Of a stretch of 64,000 bases of DNA, positions 35,789 through 44,152 are shown one piece after another. The DNA is from Pseudomonas baetica. GTDB taxonomy: Bacteria > Pseudomonadota > Gammaproteobacteria > Pseudomonadales > Pseudomonadaceae. Below the pieces are notes generated by a model. It was not told the DNA's origin. It worked only from the letters and a program-made list of their open reading frames with translations, and did no database searches. The stretch is taken from positions 4,894,001 through 4,958,000 of the forward strand of contig NZ_PHHE01000001.1 in NCBI RefSeq assembly GCF_002813455.1, in the 5' to 3' direction. Position 1 is the stretch's first letter; each line of letters starts with the position of its first letter. A program made the translations under genes and the position numbers.

Positions 35789-36916
35789 TTACTGAGGCGA
35801 CACTTCAGTTTTCGGTTTGCCGTTGTGCCACTCGTAGACCACGAATTTGAAGTCTTTGAGGTCACCTTTGGCGTCGAAGCTCAGGTCGCCAGTCGGGGTC
35901 TTGAAGGTCCCGGCGTGAATGGCTTCAGCCACTTTGGTCGCGTCTTCGGACTTGGCTGCCTTGATGCCTTCGGCAATCACTTCAACCGCCGAGTAGGACG
36001 GGAACACGAACGGGCCGCTCGGGTCTTCTTTCTTCGCTTTGAAGGCATCGGCCAGGGCGATGTTGGCAGGGTCCTGGTCGAAGGATTTCGGCAGGGTTAC
36101 CAGCAGGCCTTCGGCAGCGTCTTTGGCGATCTGGGTGATCGAGTCGTTGCCCACGCCTTCTGGACCCATGAACTTGGCTTTCAGGCCTTTTTCCTGAGCT
36201 TGACGCAGGATCAGACCCAGCTCTGGGTGGTAGCCGCCGTAGTAAACGAAGTCGACGTTGGCTTGCTTGAGCTTGGCAATGATCGCCGAGAAGTCTTTGT
36301 CGCCAGCGTTGACGCCTTCGAATACGGCAACTTTGGTGCCTTTCTTCTCAAGGGTCGATTTGACGGCGGTGGCGATGCCTTCACCGTACTGCTGCTTGTC
36401 GTGCAGGACGCCGACGATTTTCGGTTTGACGTGATCGGCGATGTAGTTACCGGCGGCAGGGCCCTGGGCGCTGTCCAGACCGATAGTACGGAAGATCATT
36501 TTGTAACCACGGGCGGTGATGTCCGGGCTGGTGGCAGCTGGAGTGATCATGATCACGCCTTCGTCTTCGTAGATGTCCGAAGCCGGTTGAGTGGAGCTGG
36601 AGCACAGGTGACCGACCACGAATTTGACGCCGTCGTTGACGACCTTGTTCGCGACCGCTACGGCTTGTTTCGGATCGCAGGCATCGTCGTATTCAACGGC
36701 TTCGAGCTTCTTGCCGTCGACGCCGCCCTTGGCGTTGATCTGTTCGATGGCCATTTTTGCGCCACTGAACTGCATGTCGCCGTATTGGGCTACTGGACCG
36801 GTTTTAGGACCGGCGATACCGATCTTGATGGTGTCAGCTGCGAACGAATGGCTGGCAACCCCGGCCAGAACCATAGCGGCAAACAGTTTGGAAATCTGCT
36901 TAGTAGCCTTAGTCAT
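35789..36916 (-). CDS. braC: Branched-chain amino acid-binding protein BraC/LivK
   Basis: A 375-residue periplasmic binding protein; signal peptide ends SHSFAADTIKIG. Core family stretches: IGIAGPKTGPVAQYGDMQFSGA (split here), GVKFVVGHLCSSSTQPASDIYEDEGV with the Cys of the conserved disulfide, and DFVYYGGYHPELGLILRQAQ. Delivers Leu, Ile, Val and related amino acids to LivHM. First gene of the operon, after a 353-bp non-coding gap. Confidence 0.95.
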   Translation of the reverse strand: MTKATKQISKLFAAMVLAGVASHSFAADTIKIGIAGPKTGPVAQYGDMQFSGAKMAIEQINAKGGVDGKKLEAVEYDDACDPKQAVAVANKVVNDGVKFVVGHLCSSSTQPASDIYEDEGVIMITPAATSPDITARGYKMIFRTIGLDSAQGPAAGNYIADHVKPKIVGVLHDKQQYGEGIATAVKSTLEKKGTKVAVFEGVNAGDKDFSAIIAKLKQANVDFVYYGGYHPELGLILRQAQEKGLKAKFMGPEGVGNDSITQIAKDAAEGLLVTLPKSFDQDPANIALADAFKAKKEDPSGPFVFPSYSAVEVIAEGIKAAKSEDATKVAEAIHAGTFKTPTGDLSFDAKGDLKDFKFVVYEWHNGKPKTEVSPQ

Positions 36917-37269
36917 AGTGCTCCACTCTTACTGTTGTAATTTTTTTTGAGTTCTGGCGCCGTAGCAGCAGAACCGGGTCAGATATCTTTGCGATACCCT
37001 CCGGAAATGCCCCCGGCAACTGTACCGGTACAGTGTAGAGCGCCGGTTGTTTGCCTGGGAAGCGGGCGCCGAGGGGCAAAACTTGGGGGTGTCGCATTTT
37101 TGAATGAAAAAGACAGAATTGCGGCGGGGCGTTCGTGGGCATATATCCCAATCAGCAGCATTCCCTGGCGTTCCTGCTCTTTTCGTTCGGTAAAGCCATT
37201 TGCAACCGGGTTTTTCTGGCGGACCACCAACGTTATTATTCGCGTCGATTTCTTTTCCGGACAGTTCCC
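36917..37269. other. Gap between divergent braC and the DUF2288 gene, with a perfect 14-bp palindrome
   Basis: No convincing gene. CTGTACCGGTACAG at 37020-37033 is perfectly palindromic and lies 104-117 bp upstream of the braC start codon. The rest is promoter DNA for braC (minus) and the DUF2288 gene (plus); I see no clear riboswitch. Confidence 0.6.
37020..37033. promoter_or_regulatory. Candidate operator: 14-bp perfect palindrome upstream of braC
   Basis: CTGTACCGGTACAG reads the same on both strands. Its place upstream of a strongly regulated transporter operon suggests a dimeric regulator site. The regulator is not identifiable from this window. Confidence 0.45.
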
Positions 37270-37575
37270 ATGAATCAAGAACCTAGCACCCTCTATGCCA
37301 AGCTGCTTGGTGAAACCGCATCTATTACCTGGAAAGAGCTGGAGCCGTTCTTCGCCAAGGGTGCCCTATTGTGGGTCGACCCAAGCCTGGATTTGATCGC
37401 CGCCGCCGAGGCCGTGGCATCGGATGAGGGCGAGAAAGTCGCTGCCTGGCTGGCTGAAGACAAGGTCGCCAAGCTGTCTGAAACGCGGGCGCTGGATCTT
37501 TTCGAACGTGATCCGCAGCTGTGGGCGGTGGTGGTTTCGCCGTGGATTATGATCCAGGAAAGGGCGGCGGCCTGA
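37270..37575 (+). CDS. DUF2288 family protein
   Basis: A 101-residue cytosolic protein, MNQEPSTLYAKLLGETASIT..., with family-like stretches LEPFFAKGALLWVDPSLDLIAAAEAVASD and LWAVVVSPWIMIQ. Function unknown. The start at 37270 is the first Met that matches the usual N-terminus; the frame is open further upstream without a ribosome site. Confidence 0.85.
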   Translation: MNQEPSTLYAKLLGETASITWKELEPFFAKGALLWVDPSLDLIAAAEAVASDEGEKVAAWLAEDKVAKLSETRALDLFERDPQLWAVVVSPWIMIQERAAA

Positions 37576-37783
37576 GTGACTGCACCTTGTTGGTGCGTGC
37601 GGCGGTCAGTGAAAAGTGTGTAGCGGAGTAGCGTGATGGCACCTTGCCGTGGAGAAAGGCCACAAGCCGGGGTGGCATCACGGTGACGTAAACGTAACGG
37701 GAACAGTTTAGTAAGCAGCCTAACGGCTGCTTAATTGTTTCTGGATGTTGGCAATGAAGGTTTGCGGTTTCTGGAGTGGCCTC

Positions 37784-37848
37784 TTCGCGAGCAGGCTCGC
37801 TCCCACATTTGGAATGCATTTCCCTGTGGGAGCGAGCCTGCTCGCGAA
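37784..37848. repeat. Inverted REP pair (REPIN)
   Basis: TTCGCGAGCAGGCTCGCTCC at 37784 and mirror ending at 37848, GCGAGC/GCTCGC stem in both, 17-bp centre. Sits between the DUF2288 gene and the end of the tubulin-like gene. Confidence 0.9.
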
Positions 37849-37868
37849 TGGGGCGACTCGGTTCTGGA

Positions 37869-40070
37869 TTAGACCGAGTAAGACTTGCCGGTATGGTTAT
37901 TGAGGGAAATAACCTTGGTCTTGCCAATCCGGTGACGGTAAATCTCGCGCAGGTACTTGATCGATTTCTTCACGCAATCACGCGACAGACGAATGTCGTT
38001 GATCGAGACAAACTTCTCTTTGTCGTTGATCAGCTCGCGGTACTTCTTCTCGTACATCGGCTTGATCGCGTACCAGTTGGTGTCGAGGATCTTCGCCGGG
38101 TTCTCGAACTCATTGAGCAACTCGTCGATGCGGTCTTCGTCGAATTCTTCATTGATGATGAAGTCGAGGATCGAGTTGTCCAGGGTCTCGTCGAAACGGT
38201 ACGGGTTCTTCGCGAAGCAGCGCTTGATGAACGCCACGATCAAGGTCAGGAAGTCATCCGACAGGCACGGGCTCTTGGCAATCAACGTGGTCAACGACAG
38301 GTTGGCTGAAGCACCGATGACCAGCGCGTAACGCTTGAGCGTGGTATTCGGGAACAGGCTGTTGAGGTGGGTCTTCAACCGGTTCAAATCCATGTACGAC
38401 AGCTTGTAGTCTTTGGGCAGCGAAACGATCGAGACCACCGACGAGCAGTTCTTGAAGAAGTGCAGGTCGTGCAGTGCCGCCGCGTCGTAGCCGGAATTCT
38501 TGTACTGCTCAAGCGAAGCGCGATAGCGCTTGGACTCGATCGGCAACAGGCTGATGCCTTCGATGGCCTGGGTAACCTTGTTGAAGTGCGGCAGGTCGAT
38601 CGAACGGAAGAACAAGTCGTCGATGTTCAGACGCTGCGGTTCTTTATCGAACACCTTGAACTTGTCGCTGCTCGGTGGCGGGGTTTCCGGCACCACCGAT
38701 TCGGCGTAGGCAATCGCCACCGGGCCGGCCAGGCTCATGAACAGGTCATTGGCGTCCAGGCGAATGGTTTCGCCGATGTCGATGCCGGCACGACGGAAGT
38801 AGTTCTGGTCGTAGTCGGTGGTGACCGCCTGCGCCGTCAGAATGTTGAAGATCTGCTGCGAGATGTACTGGTTGGCGTGCTTTTCCATCGCATTGACATC
38901 AATGTTCTGGATGTTGCCGTCATCGCTCTCTTCGGCGTAACGCATGATGTCGTTGGAGATCAGCATCATTGCGTTCCACGGGCGGATTCGGCCCATGACG
39001 CTGGCTTCGCTGCTGTCTTCGTTGTCGAAGTTGTAGGAGAAATCCCATTCTTCCGAGAGATATTTGCACAGCAGGCGACCGGCGTTGATGTGCAGCGCCT
39101 CGGACATTTCGCTGCGGTGATCGGAAATATTCGGCAGCACGCAGATGCCGCTGGTGAAGATCGGTTCGAACACGAACGAATGACCGCTCTTGCCGTCATG
39201 TTCGTCCATTGGTTTGGTATCGAACGTCTTGTTCATGTACGAGTGCTGCTGGGCCAGGCCGAATTCCGAGGCCATGCCCGAACCGGTACCGCCGCCGGCA
39301 CTGAAGATCGAGAAGTACAGGCGCGACTGGTTAGCCTTGATGCCGCAGCTGTCGATCAGGTACGAGTGGATCATTTTCCAGTCCGGGCTGGAAAAGCGCT
39401 GGGTGTCCTTGTTGAGGATGATCTTCGCCAGATACTGGCCGAGGATCGGCGCGTTACCGGCGCCACCGGCGTGGACTTCGGACAAGTCCATGATCTTCAT
39501 TTTGCTGTAGTCGCGCAGGAAGCCGCTTTTTTCGCCTTTGCGCGAGAAACGGATGCGCCCGGCGATGTCCTTGTCGAGGTCGCCGAGCATCACCAGTGGC
39601 TCGACCAGAAACACCGGTTTGGTGGATTTGTTCGGACCGATGCGCAGGTTGTTCTTGATCCACTGTGCCGGGCTGTAGCCTTTTTCGGCGTAGCGCTTGT
39701 CCGGCGACAGGCGATCTTCGTTGTTGAATTCGTTGAGGTAGAACTTGCGCGCGTTGTACACCAGCTCCGCCACGTCGAGGGCGATGTTGGAGCCGCAACG
39801 ACCGAGGCCGATCAGGCACACCGACGGGAATTCCTGATCGTTGTGCTGCTCGTTGTCGCCTTCCAGGTGCGGCGGACGCGGGAACACCAGGTCACGCAGG
39901 CCGTCGAGGTTATCGAGGATGCGGTCGGTATTGGTTTCGGTGAAATACAGGTATTGCTGGGTACCCAGCGGGCGCGTGGGGGGCAATGGCTTCGACGGTG
40001 ACGAGCTGTTCGCGGCAGGGCTCAGGGTCAGATCGGATACCGCAGTGGCGGGATTATTTTTAGAAGTCAT
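37869..40070 (-). CDS. Tubulin/FtsZ-superfamily protein (tubulin-like domain, FtsZ-like)
   Basis: A 733-residue protein. Residues 1-40 are a low-complexity Ser/Pro linker. VCLIGLGRCGSNIALDV (84-100) matches the N-terminal nucleotide loop of FtsZ/tubulin, and FSAGGGTGSGMASEFG (256-271) is the tubulin signature GGGTGSG that contacts GTP phosphates. RLDANDLFMSLAGPVAIAYAE (about 440-460) may correspond to the T7 loop that completes the GTPase of the next subunit, but the classic NxDxxD is not obvious. About 270 residues follow with no known domain. It resembles the FtsZl/Tubulin_2 group that Makarova and Koonin proposed for membrane remodelling. It is not ftsZ itself and has no obvious operon partner. 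Confidence 0.8.
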   Translation of the reverse strand: MTSKNNPATAVSDLTLSPAANSSSPSKPLPPTRPLGTQQYLYFTETNTDRILDNLDGLRDLVFPRPPHLEGDNEQHNDQEFPSVCLIGLGRCGSNIALDVAELVYNARKFYLNEFNNEDRLSPDKRYAEKGYSPAQWIKNNLRIGPNKSTKPVFLVEPLVMLGDLDKDIAGRIRFSRKGEKSGFLRDYSKMKIMDLSEVHAGGAGNAPILGQYLAKIILNKDTQRFSSPDWKMIHSYLIDSCGIKANQSRLYFSIFSAGGGTGSGMASEFGLAQQHSYMNKTFDTKPMDEHDGKSGHSFVFEPIFTSGICVLPNISDHRSEMSEALHINAGRLLCKYLSEEWDFSYNFDNEDSSEASVMGRIRPWNAMMLISNDIMRYAEESDDGNIQNIDVNAMEKHANQYISQQIFNILTAQAVTTDYDQNYFRRAGIDIGETIRLDANDLFMSLAGPVAIAYAESVVPETPPPSSDKFKVFDKEPQRLNIDDLFFRSIDLPHFNKVTQAIEGISLLPIESKRYRASLEQYKNSGYDAAALHDLHFFKNCSSVVSIVSLPKDYKLSYMDLNRLKTHLNSLFPNTTLKRYALVIGASANLSLTTLIAKSPCLSDDFLTLIVAFIKRCFAKNPYRFDETLDNSILDFIINEEFDEDRIDELLNEFENPAKILDTNWYAIKPMYEKKYRELINDKEKFVSINDIRLSRDCVKKSIKYLREIYRHRIGKTKVISLNNHTGKSYSV

Positions 40071-40264
40071 TGTGCGCCATATACCTGGACTGGTTGGCTC
40101 GGTGACTGATGTCAGCGAACCTCACGGAATAAGATCTCGCGTCTTTTTTGCGCGAATTTGGCCCGAGCGCCAGGGACTTGGCCTGACTGTCGCTTGGGGG
40201 AATCCTTTCCTGATCGTTGATGGATCGGCCATTATTCGGCGATCTTTAATCAAAAGGAGGCTAA

Positions 40265-41161
40265 ATGATGTCAACGCTACCTTCGTTGGGGTTTGCCGGA
40301 ATCGGCCTGATGGGCCTGCCGATGTGCCGCCGTCTGCTGGCGGCCGGGTATCCGCTGACGGTGTGGAACCGCAACCCGGCCAAGTGCGCGCCACTGGTCG
40401 AAGCCGGTGCCCGGCAGGTGGCGAGCCCCTCTGAGCTGTGCGCGCACGCCGACGTGGTGATGTTGTGTCTGGCCGATACGATGGTCGTGCGCGACGTGGT
40501 GTTCGGCCCGACTGGTGTTGCCAAAGGCGCGAAGGCCGGGCAATTGCTGGTGGATTTCTCCAGTCTTGAACCCACCGCAACGCGTGAGATGGCAGCGCAG
40601 TTGAAGCGTGAAACCGGCATGGGCTGGCTGGATACACCGGTGTCCGGCGGGGTGGTCGGTGCCGAGGCCGGCAGTCTGGCGATCATGGTGGGGGGCGATG
40701 CAGCGGACCTTGCGCGCGTGCGTCCGGTGCTGCTCAATCTCGGTCAGCGCGTCACGCACATGGGCGGCATCGGCGCCGGGCAAGTGACCAAGGCCTGCAA
40801 CCAGATGATCGTCGCCTGCAACGCATTGGTGATTGCTGAAGTGGTGGCACTGGCCGAGCAGGCCGGGGTCGATGCGAGCCTGATTGCCGAAGCGCTGGCC
40901 GGTGGTTTCGCCGATTCAAAACCGTTGCAGATCCTCGCCCCGCAAATGGCCGAAAGCCGTTTCGAGCCGATCAAGTGGCACGTACGCACGTTGCTCAAGG
41001 ATCTCGACACTGCTGTGAAGTTCTCACGCGAGCAGGGCTCGGCGACGCCGATCAGCGGATTGGCCGCACAACTGATGCGCCTGCATGGGGCGCAAGGCTT
41101 TTTGGAGCAAGATCCAGCGACACTGGTGCAAATGTACCGCGCGCCAGGATCAAAGGATTGA
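40265..41161 (+). CDS. NAD(P)-dependent beta-hydroxyacid dehydrogenase (3-hydroxyisobutyrate dehydrogenase/GarR-like)
   Basis: A 298-residue two-domain dehydrogenase. Rossmann motif GFAGIGLMGLPMCRRL (8-23) with the family's GxGxMGxxM, then substrate signature DTPVSGGVVGAEAGSL and the catalytic Lys in GAGQVTKACNQMIV. It reduces or oxidises a short beta-hydroxyacid such as tartronate semialdehyde or 3-hydroxyisobutyrate; which one cannot be told. AAGGAGG is five bases before ATG. Its 3' end overlaps the convergent MHYT-GGDEF-EAL gene by 110 bp. Confidence 0.9.
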   Translation: MMSTLPSLGFAGIGLMGLPMCRRLLAAGYPLTVWNRNPAKCAPLVEAGARQVASPSELCAHADVVMLCLADTMVVRDVVFGPTGVAKGAKAGQLLVDFSSLEPTATREMAAQLKRETGMGWLDTPVSGGVVGAEAGSLAIMVGGDAADLARVRPVLLNLGQRVTHMGGIGAGQVTKACNQMIVACNALVIAEVVALAEQAGVDASLIAEALAGGFADSKPLQILAPQMAESRFEPIKWHVRTLLKDLDTAVKFSREQGSATPISGLAAQLMRLHGAQGFLEQDPATLVQMYRAPGSKD

Positions 41162-43346
41162 TCGCCTGTGAATGTTTGCGCTGGTTGATCTCCTCAAGTA
41201 CCGGGCGCAATTCGTCCAGCGGCACCGGACGGCTGAGCAGGTAACCCTGGATGAAATCGCAGCCGGAACGTTCGAGGAATTCATACTGCTCCAGGCTTTC
41301 CACGCCTTCGGTGACCACCTGCAAGTGCAGGGTGTGGGCCATGACGATGATCGCCTGGACGATCTCCATGTCCGCCGTGGCTTTGGGGATGTCGAGGATG
41401 AACGAGCGGTCGATCTTCAGCGTGTTCAACGGCAGACGCTTGAGATAGGCCAGCGACGAATAACCGGTGCCGAAGTCGTCGATCGACAGCGACACGCCGA
41501 GGGCGCGGATCTGTCGCAACAGCACTAAAGTGTTGGCGATGTTGCCCATCAGCGCGTTCTCGGTCACCTCCAGTTCCAGGCGCTCCGGCGCGACGCCTGC
41601 CGTGCGCAGCGCACTTTCGATTTCATCGGCCAATTCTTCCCGGGTGAGGTTCAGTGGCGAGCAGTTCCAGGCGATTTTCAGCTCTTCGCAGCCATGGGTC
41701 GACAACTCGCCAAGATCCTTGCAGGCCCGGCGTAGCACCCAATTGTCCAGTTCGGCGATGAGGCCATTGTTTTCGGCGATGCTGATAAAGCGATCCGGGG
41801 TCAGCAAACCGTGGATCGGATGCTGCCAGCGGATCAATGCTTCGAGTTTGGTAACCCGGCCGGTTTTCAGTTCGAAGATCGGTTGGTAATACAGCATCAG
41901 GCCGTTTTCTTCATGCAGGGCGTGGCGCAGTTCTTCTTCGAGTTGCAGTTCGAGGGTGGCGCGGTTTTTCAGGCTGGAATTGAAAAAGTGCAGGCCATTG
42001 CGCCCGGCGCCCTTGGATTGATACAGCGCCAGATCGGCGTGCTTGAGCAGTTCTTCGCAGGTCGTGCCGTCTTCGGGAAACAGGCTGATGCCGATGCTGG
42101 TGGTCATCACCATGCGGCGTCCGGCCAGTTCTATCGGCTCTTTCATTTTCAACATGATGCGCTGGGCCATGTTGCGCGCCTCTTCACGGTCGCGCAGGCT
42201 GATCAGGATGCAGAACTCATCACCGCCGAACCGCGCGACCACGTCTTCATGGCTGCGCACCGAGCCTTTGATGTGATTGGCAATCACCTTGAGCAGGGCG
42301 TCGCCGGCGTCGTGGCCGAGACTGTCGTTGATGCGTTTGAAATGGTCGATGTCGAGAAACATCACCGCGAGCATGCCGCCCTCGCTGGCTTTCTGATTGA
42401 GTTTTTCGGCAAAGATCTGATTGAAGCCGCGACGGTTGATCAGGTTGGTCAGGGCGTCGTAGTTGGCCACTTGTTGCAGCGACATGCGTGCCTGATCGAG
42501 TTGGCTGAGCAGGGCGTTGACCCGGCGCAGGTCATGTTCCTTGCTTTGCAGTTTCTTGTCGGCCAGCGCCGCGCTGATTGCACTGCCGAGAATCAGCAGG
42601 ATGATCAGCGCTACCGTGAGGCCCAATTGCAAATGGCTGGTTTCGGCCGGCAGGGCCGGTGCGCGGCCTTCCGGTAACACCAATTGCAGTGCGGCCATGC
42701 CGGTGAAATGCATGCTGAAAATGCCGGCGCCGAGAATCAGTGCGGCGCTGTACTTGAGCATCTGATGAGCCAGACCACTGCCCTCGCGCAAGTAACCTGC
42801 CACCCACAGCGCGGTGAAACTGGCGCCGATGGCGATCACAATCGACAGCACAAACAAGGACGGTTGGTAGTAGGCGGTGGCGCTCGACTGCATGGCGGCC
42901 ATGCCGACGTAATGCATGCCGGCGATGCCGAGACCGATGACCAGGGCGGTTTTCAGGTAAAGCACCCGACTTGGCTGCGCCTTACTCAGCGTGTGCATCG
43001 CCAGCCACGAGGCGAGCAGGGCGATCAGCAGGGAGAACAGGGTGATCGGCAGGTCGTACTGAATGTCGATCGGGGCCTGGAAGGCAAGCATGCCGATGAA
43101 ATGCATAGCCCAGATACCGCCGGCCAGGCAGGTCGCACCGATCCAGCACCATAGGCGTTGCGCGCCAAGGTCTTCGGCGTGAGCGACTCGCTCGGCCATA
43201 TCGAGGGTGGCGAAACTCGCGGCGCAGGCGACCAGATAGGCCACCAGCACCAGCAAAGGGTTGTGTGTGCAATCAAGAATGACCTGCCCGCTCTCCGGGA
43301 GCTCGGTAACAAACTGCAAACCAAGCCACTCCATTGCATGCCCCAT
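41052..43346 (-). CDS. MHYT-GGDEF-EAL membrane signalling protein (MucR-like)
   Basis: A 764-residue inner membrane protein. Three MHYT repeats (MHFIGM, MHYVGM, MHFTGM) lie in about seven helices (residues 25-260) and may sense a diatomic gas or redox through copper. A GGDEF domain follows with an intact active site RFGGDEF, then an EAL domain with KLEALIRW, ENALMGN and DDFGTGYSSL, all catalytic residues apparently present, so it could both make and degrade c-di-GMP. The layout matches MucR of P. aeruginosa, which controls alginate. The last 37 residues are encoded opposite the end of the dehydrogenase gene and look like an unconserved tail. Confidence 0.92.
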   Translation of the reverse strand: MGHAMEWLGLQFVTELPESGQVILDCTHNPLLVLVAYLVACAASFATLDMAERVAHAEDLGAQRLWCWIGATCLAGGIWAMHFIGMLAFQAPIDIQYDLPITLFSLLIALLASWLAMHTLSKAQPSRVLYLKTALVIGLGIAGMHYVGMAAMQSSATAYYQPSLFVLSIVIAIGASFTALWVAGYLREGSGLAHQMLKYSAALILGAGIFSMHFTGMAALQLVLPEGRAPALPAETSHLQLGLTVALIILLILGSAISAALADKKLQSKEHDLRRVNALLSQLDQARMSLQQVANYDALTNLINRRGFNQIFAEKLNQKASEGGMLAVMFLDIDHFKRINDSLGHDAGDALLKVIANHIKGSVRSHEDVVARFGGDEFCILISLRDREEARNMAQRIMLKMKEPIELAGRRMVMTTSIGISLFPEDGTTCEELLKHADLALYQSKGAGRNGLHFFNSSLKNRATLELQLEEELRHALHEENGLMLYYQPIFELKTGRVTKLEALIRWQHPIHGLLTPDRFISIAENNGLIAELDNWVLRRACKDLGELSTHGCEELKIAWNCSPLNLTREELADEIESALRTAGVAPERLELEVTENALMGNIANTLVLLRQIRALGVSLSIDDFGTGYSSLAYLKRLPLNTLKIDRSFILDIPKATADMEIVQAIIVMAHTLHLQVVTEGVESLEQYEFLERSGCDFIQGYLLSRPVPLDELRPVLEEINQRKHSQAINPLILARGTFAPVSLDLAPKSLAPHAGASVVRPIR

Positions 43347-43482
43347 CTCTGAAGTCGTCTTAAGCGCGCGGTTAACGCAGGCGAATGACAGCAGTATAGA
43401 GGCCGTTTTTGCGGTGCAAGCGGTAGTGGCACATTGGTGCTAATGATTTCGGCATTAGCGTCATAACGATTGGTGCTAAGGG

Positions 43483-43851
43483 TCAGGCGCTCTTATCGAA
43501 AGGGATTTCAGCCCAGTCCGATTGCAGGGGCGGCAAACCAAAGCGGGCGCGGGCCTTATCGCAATCGACATTCTGTTCGCCGTTTTCCCAGGATGCTTCG
43601 AATTCCCGGCAGGGACTGGAACGCTTTTCATAAATAGAGCAATGCACTGTGCTGCCGACTTCGCCGACCAATGCCGTACAACGCGGCGATTTGCAGTCGG
43701 TGCCGTTCATTGCCACCCGACTGGGGCTGATTTGTGTAACCAGTTCATCGGGCACCGTACCCCCGGAAGATGAGCACTCACCCCAAAAGAAAGACACGCG
43801 AAAATGGGAACAGCAGGCACCGCAATTCAGACACGGACTGACTTCGGACAT
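43483..43851 (-). CDS. YkgJ family cysteine-cluster protein
   Basis: A 122-residue protein. The N-terminal Cys set CLNCGACCSHF (7-17), further Cys at GTDCKSPRC and HCSIYEKRSSPCREF complete the YkgJ/CxxCxxCC metal site, which probably holds zinc or a cluster. The start MSEVSP (43851) is preferred over the longer frame because the Cys motif then sits near the N-terminus as in the family. Function unknown. Confidence 0.85.
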   Translation of the reverse strand: MSEVSPCLNCGACCSHFRVSFFWGECSSSGGTVPDELVTQISPSRVAMNGTDCKSPRCTALVGEVGSTVHCSIYEKRSSPCREFEASWENGEQNVDCDKARARFGLPPLQSDWAEIPFDKSA

Positions 43852-44152
43852 GGGCGAGGGTATCAAAGGGATTGATCGGGAGATCCGGACGGACCCGGCC
43901 GCCATTCTAGGCTTCGCCACGAACTTGGGAAGGGGGGCGAGAAACTATTTTTTTGTGGCAGGATTTTGCCGCAAAAGCCCACGTTTCGGGGGGATTGCAG
44001 ACTTATCAAGGGCTTACGTTTCGTTACAGTGCCATGGCCCGATATCAGGCGGACGAATGATCACAGACAGTCCCTGTCTGGCTGACTAGATTGCAGGTTC
44101 CGGGCTCGAATGCGTTGGCAGTGAAGCCCTATAACAATAAAGAGACGGACCC
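43852..44152. other. Gap between the divergent ykgJ-like and MFS genes
   Basis: About 300 bp without a supported gene, repeat or hairpin; presumably both promoters. Confidence 0.5.

Noticed and set aside
36947..37273. Open frame in the braC upstream gap
   Set aside because: No ribosome site; composition does not resemble coding sequence of the neighbours and it contains the palindrome.
38367..40001. 544-codon open frame antisense to the tubulin-like gene
   Set aside because: Shadow frame; it has no motifs, whereas the sense strand carries GGGTGSG.
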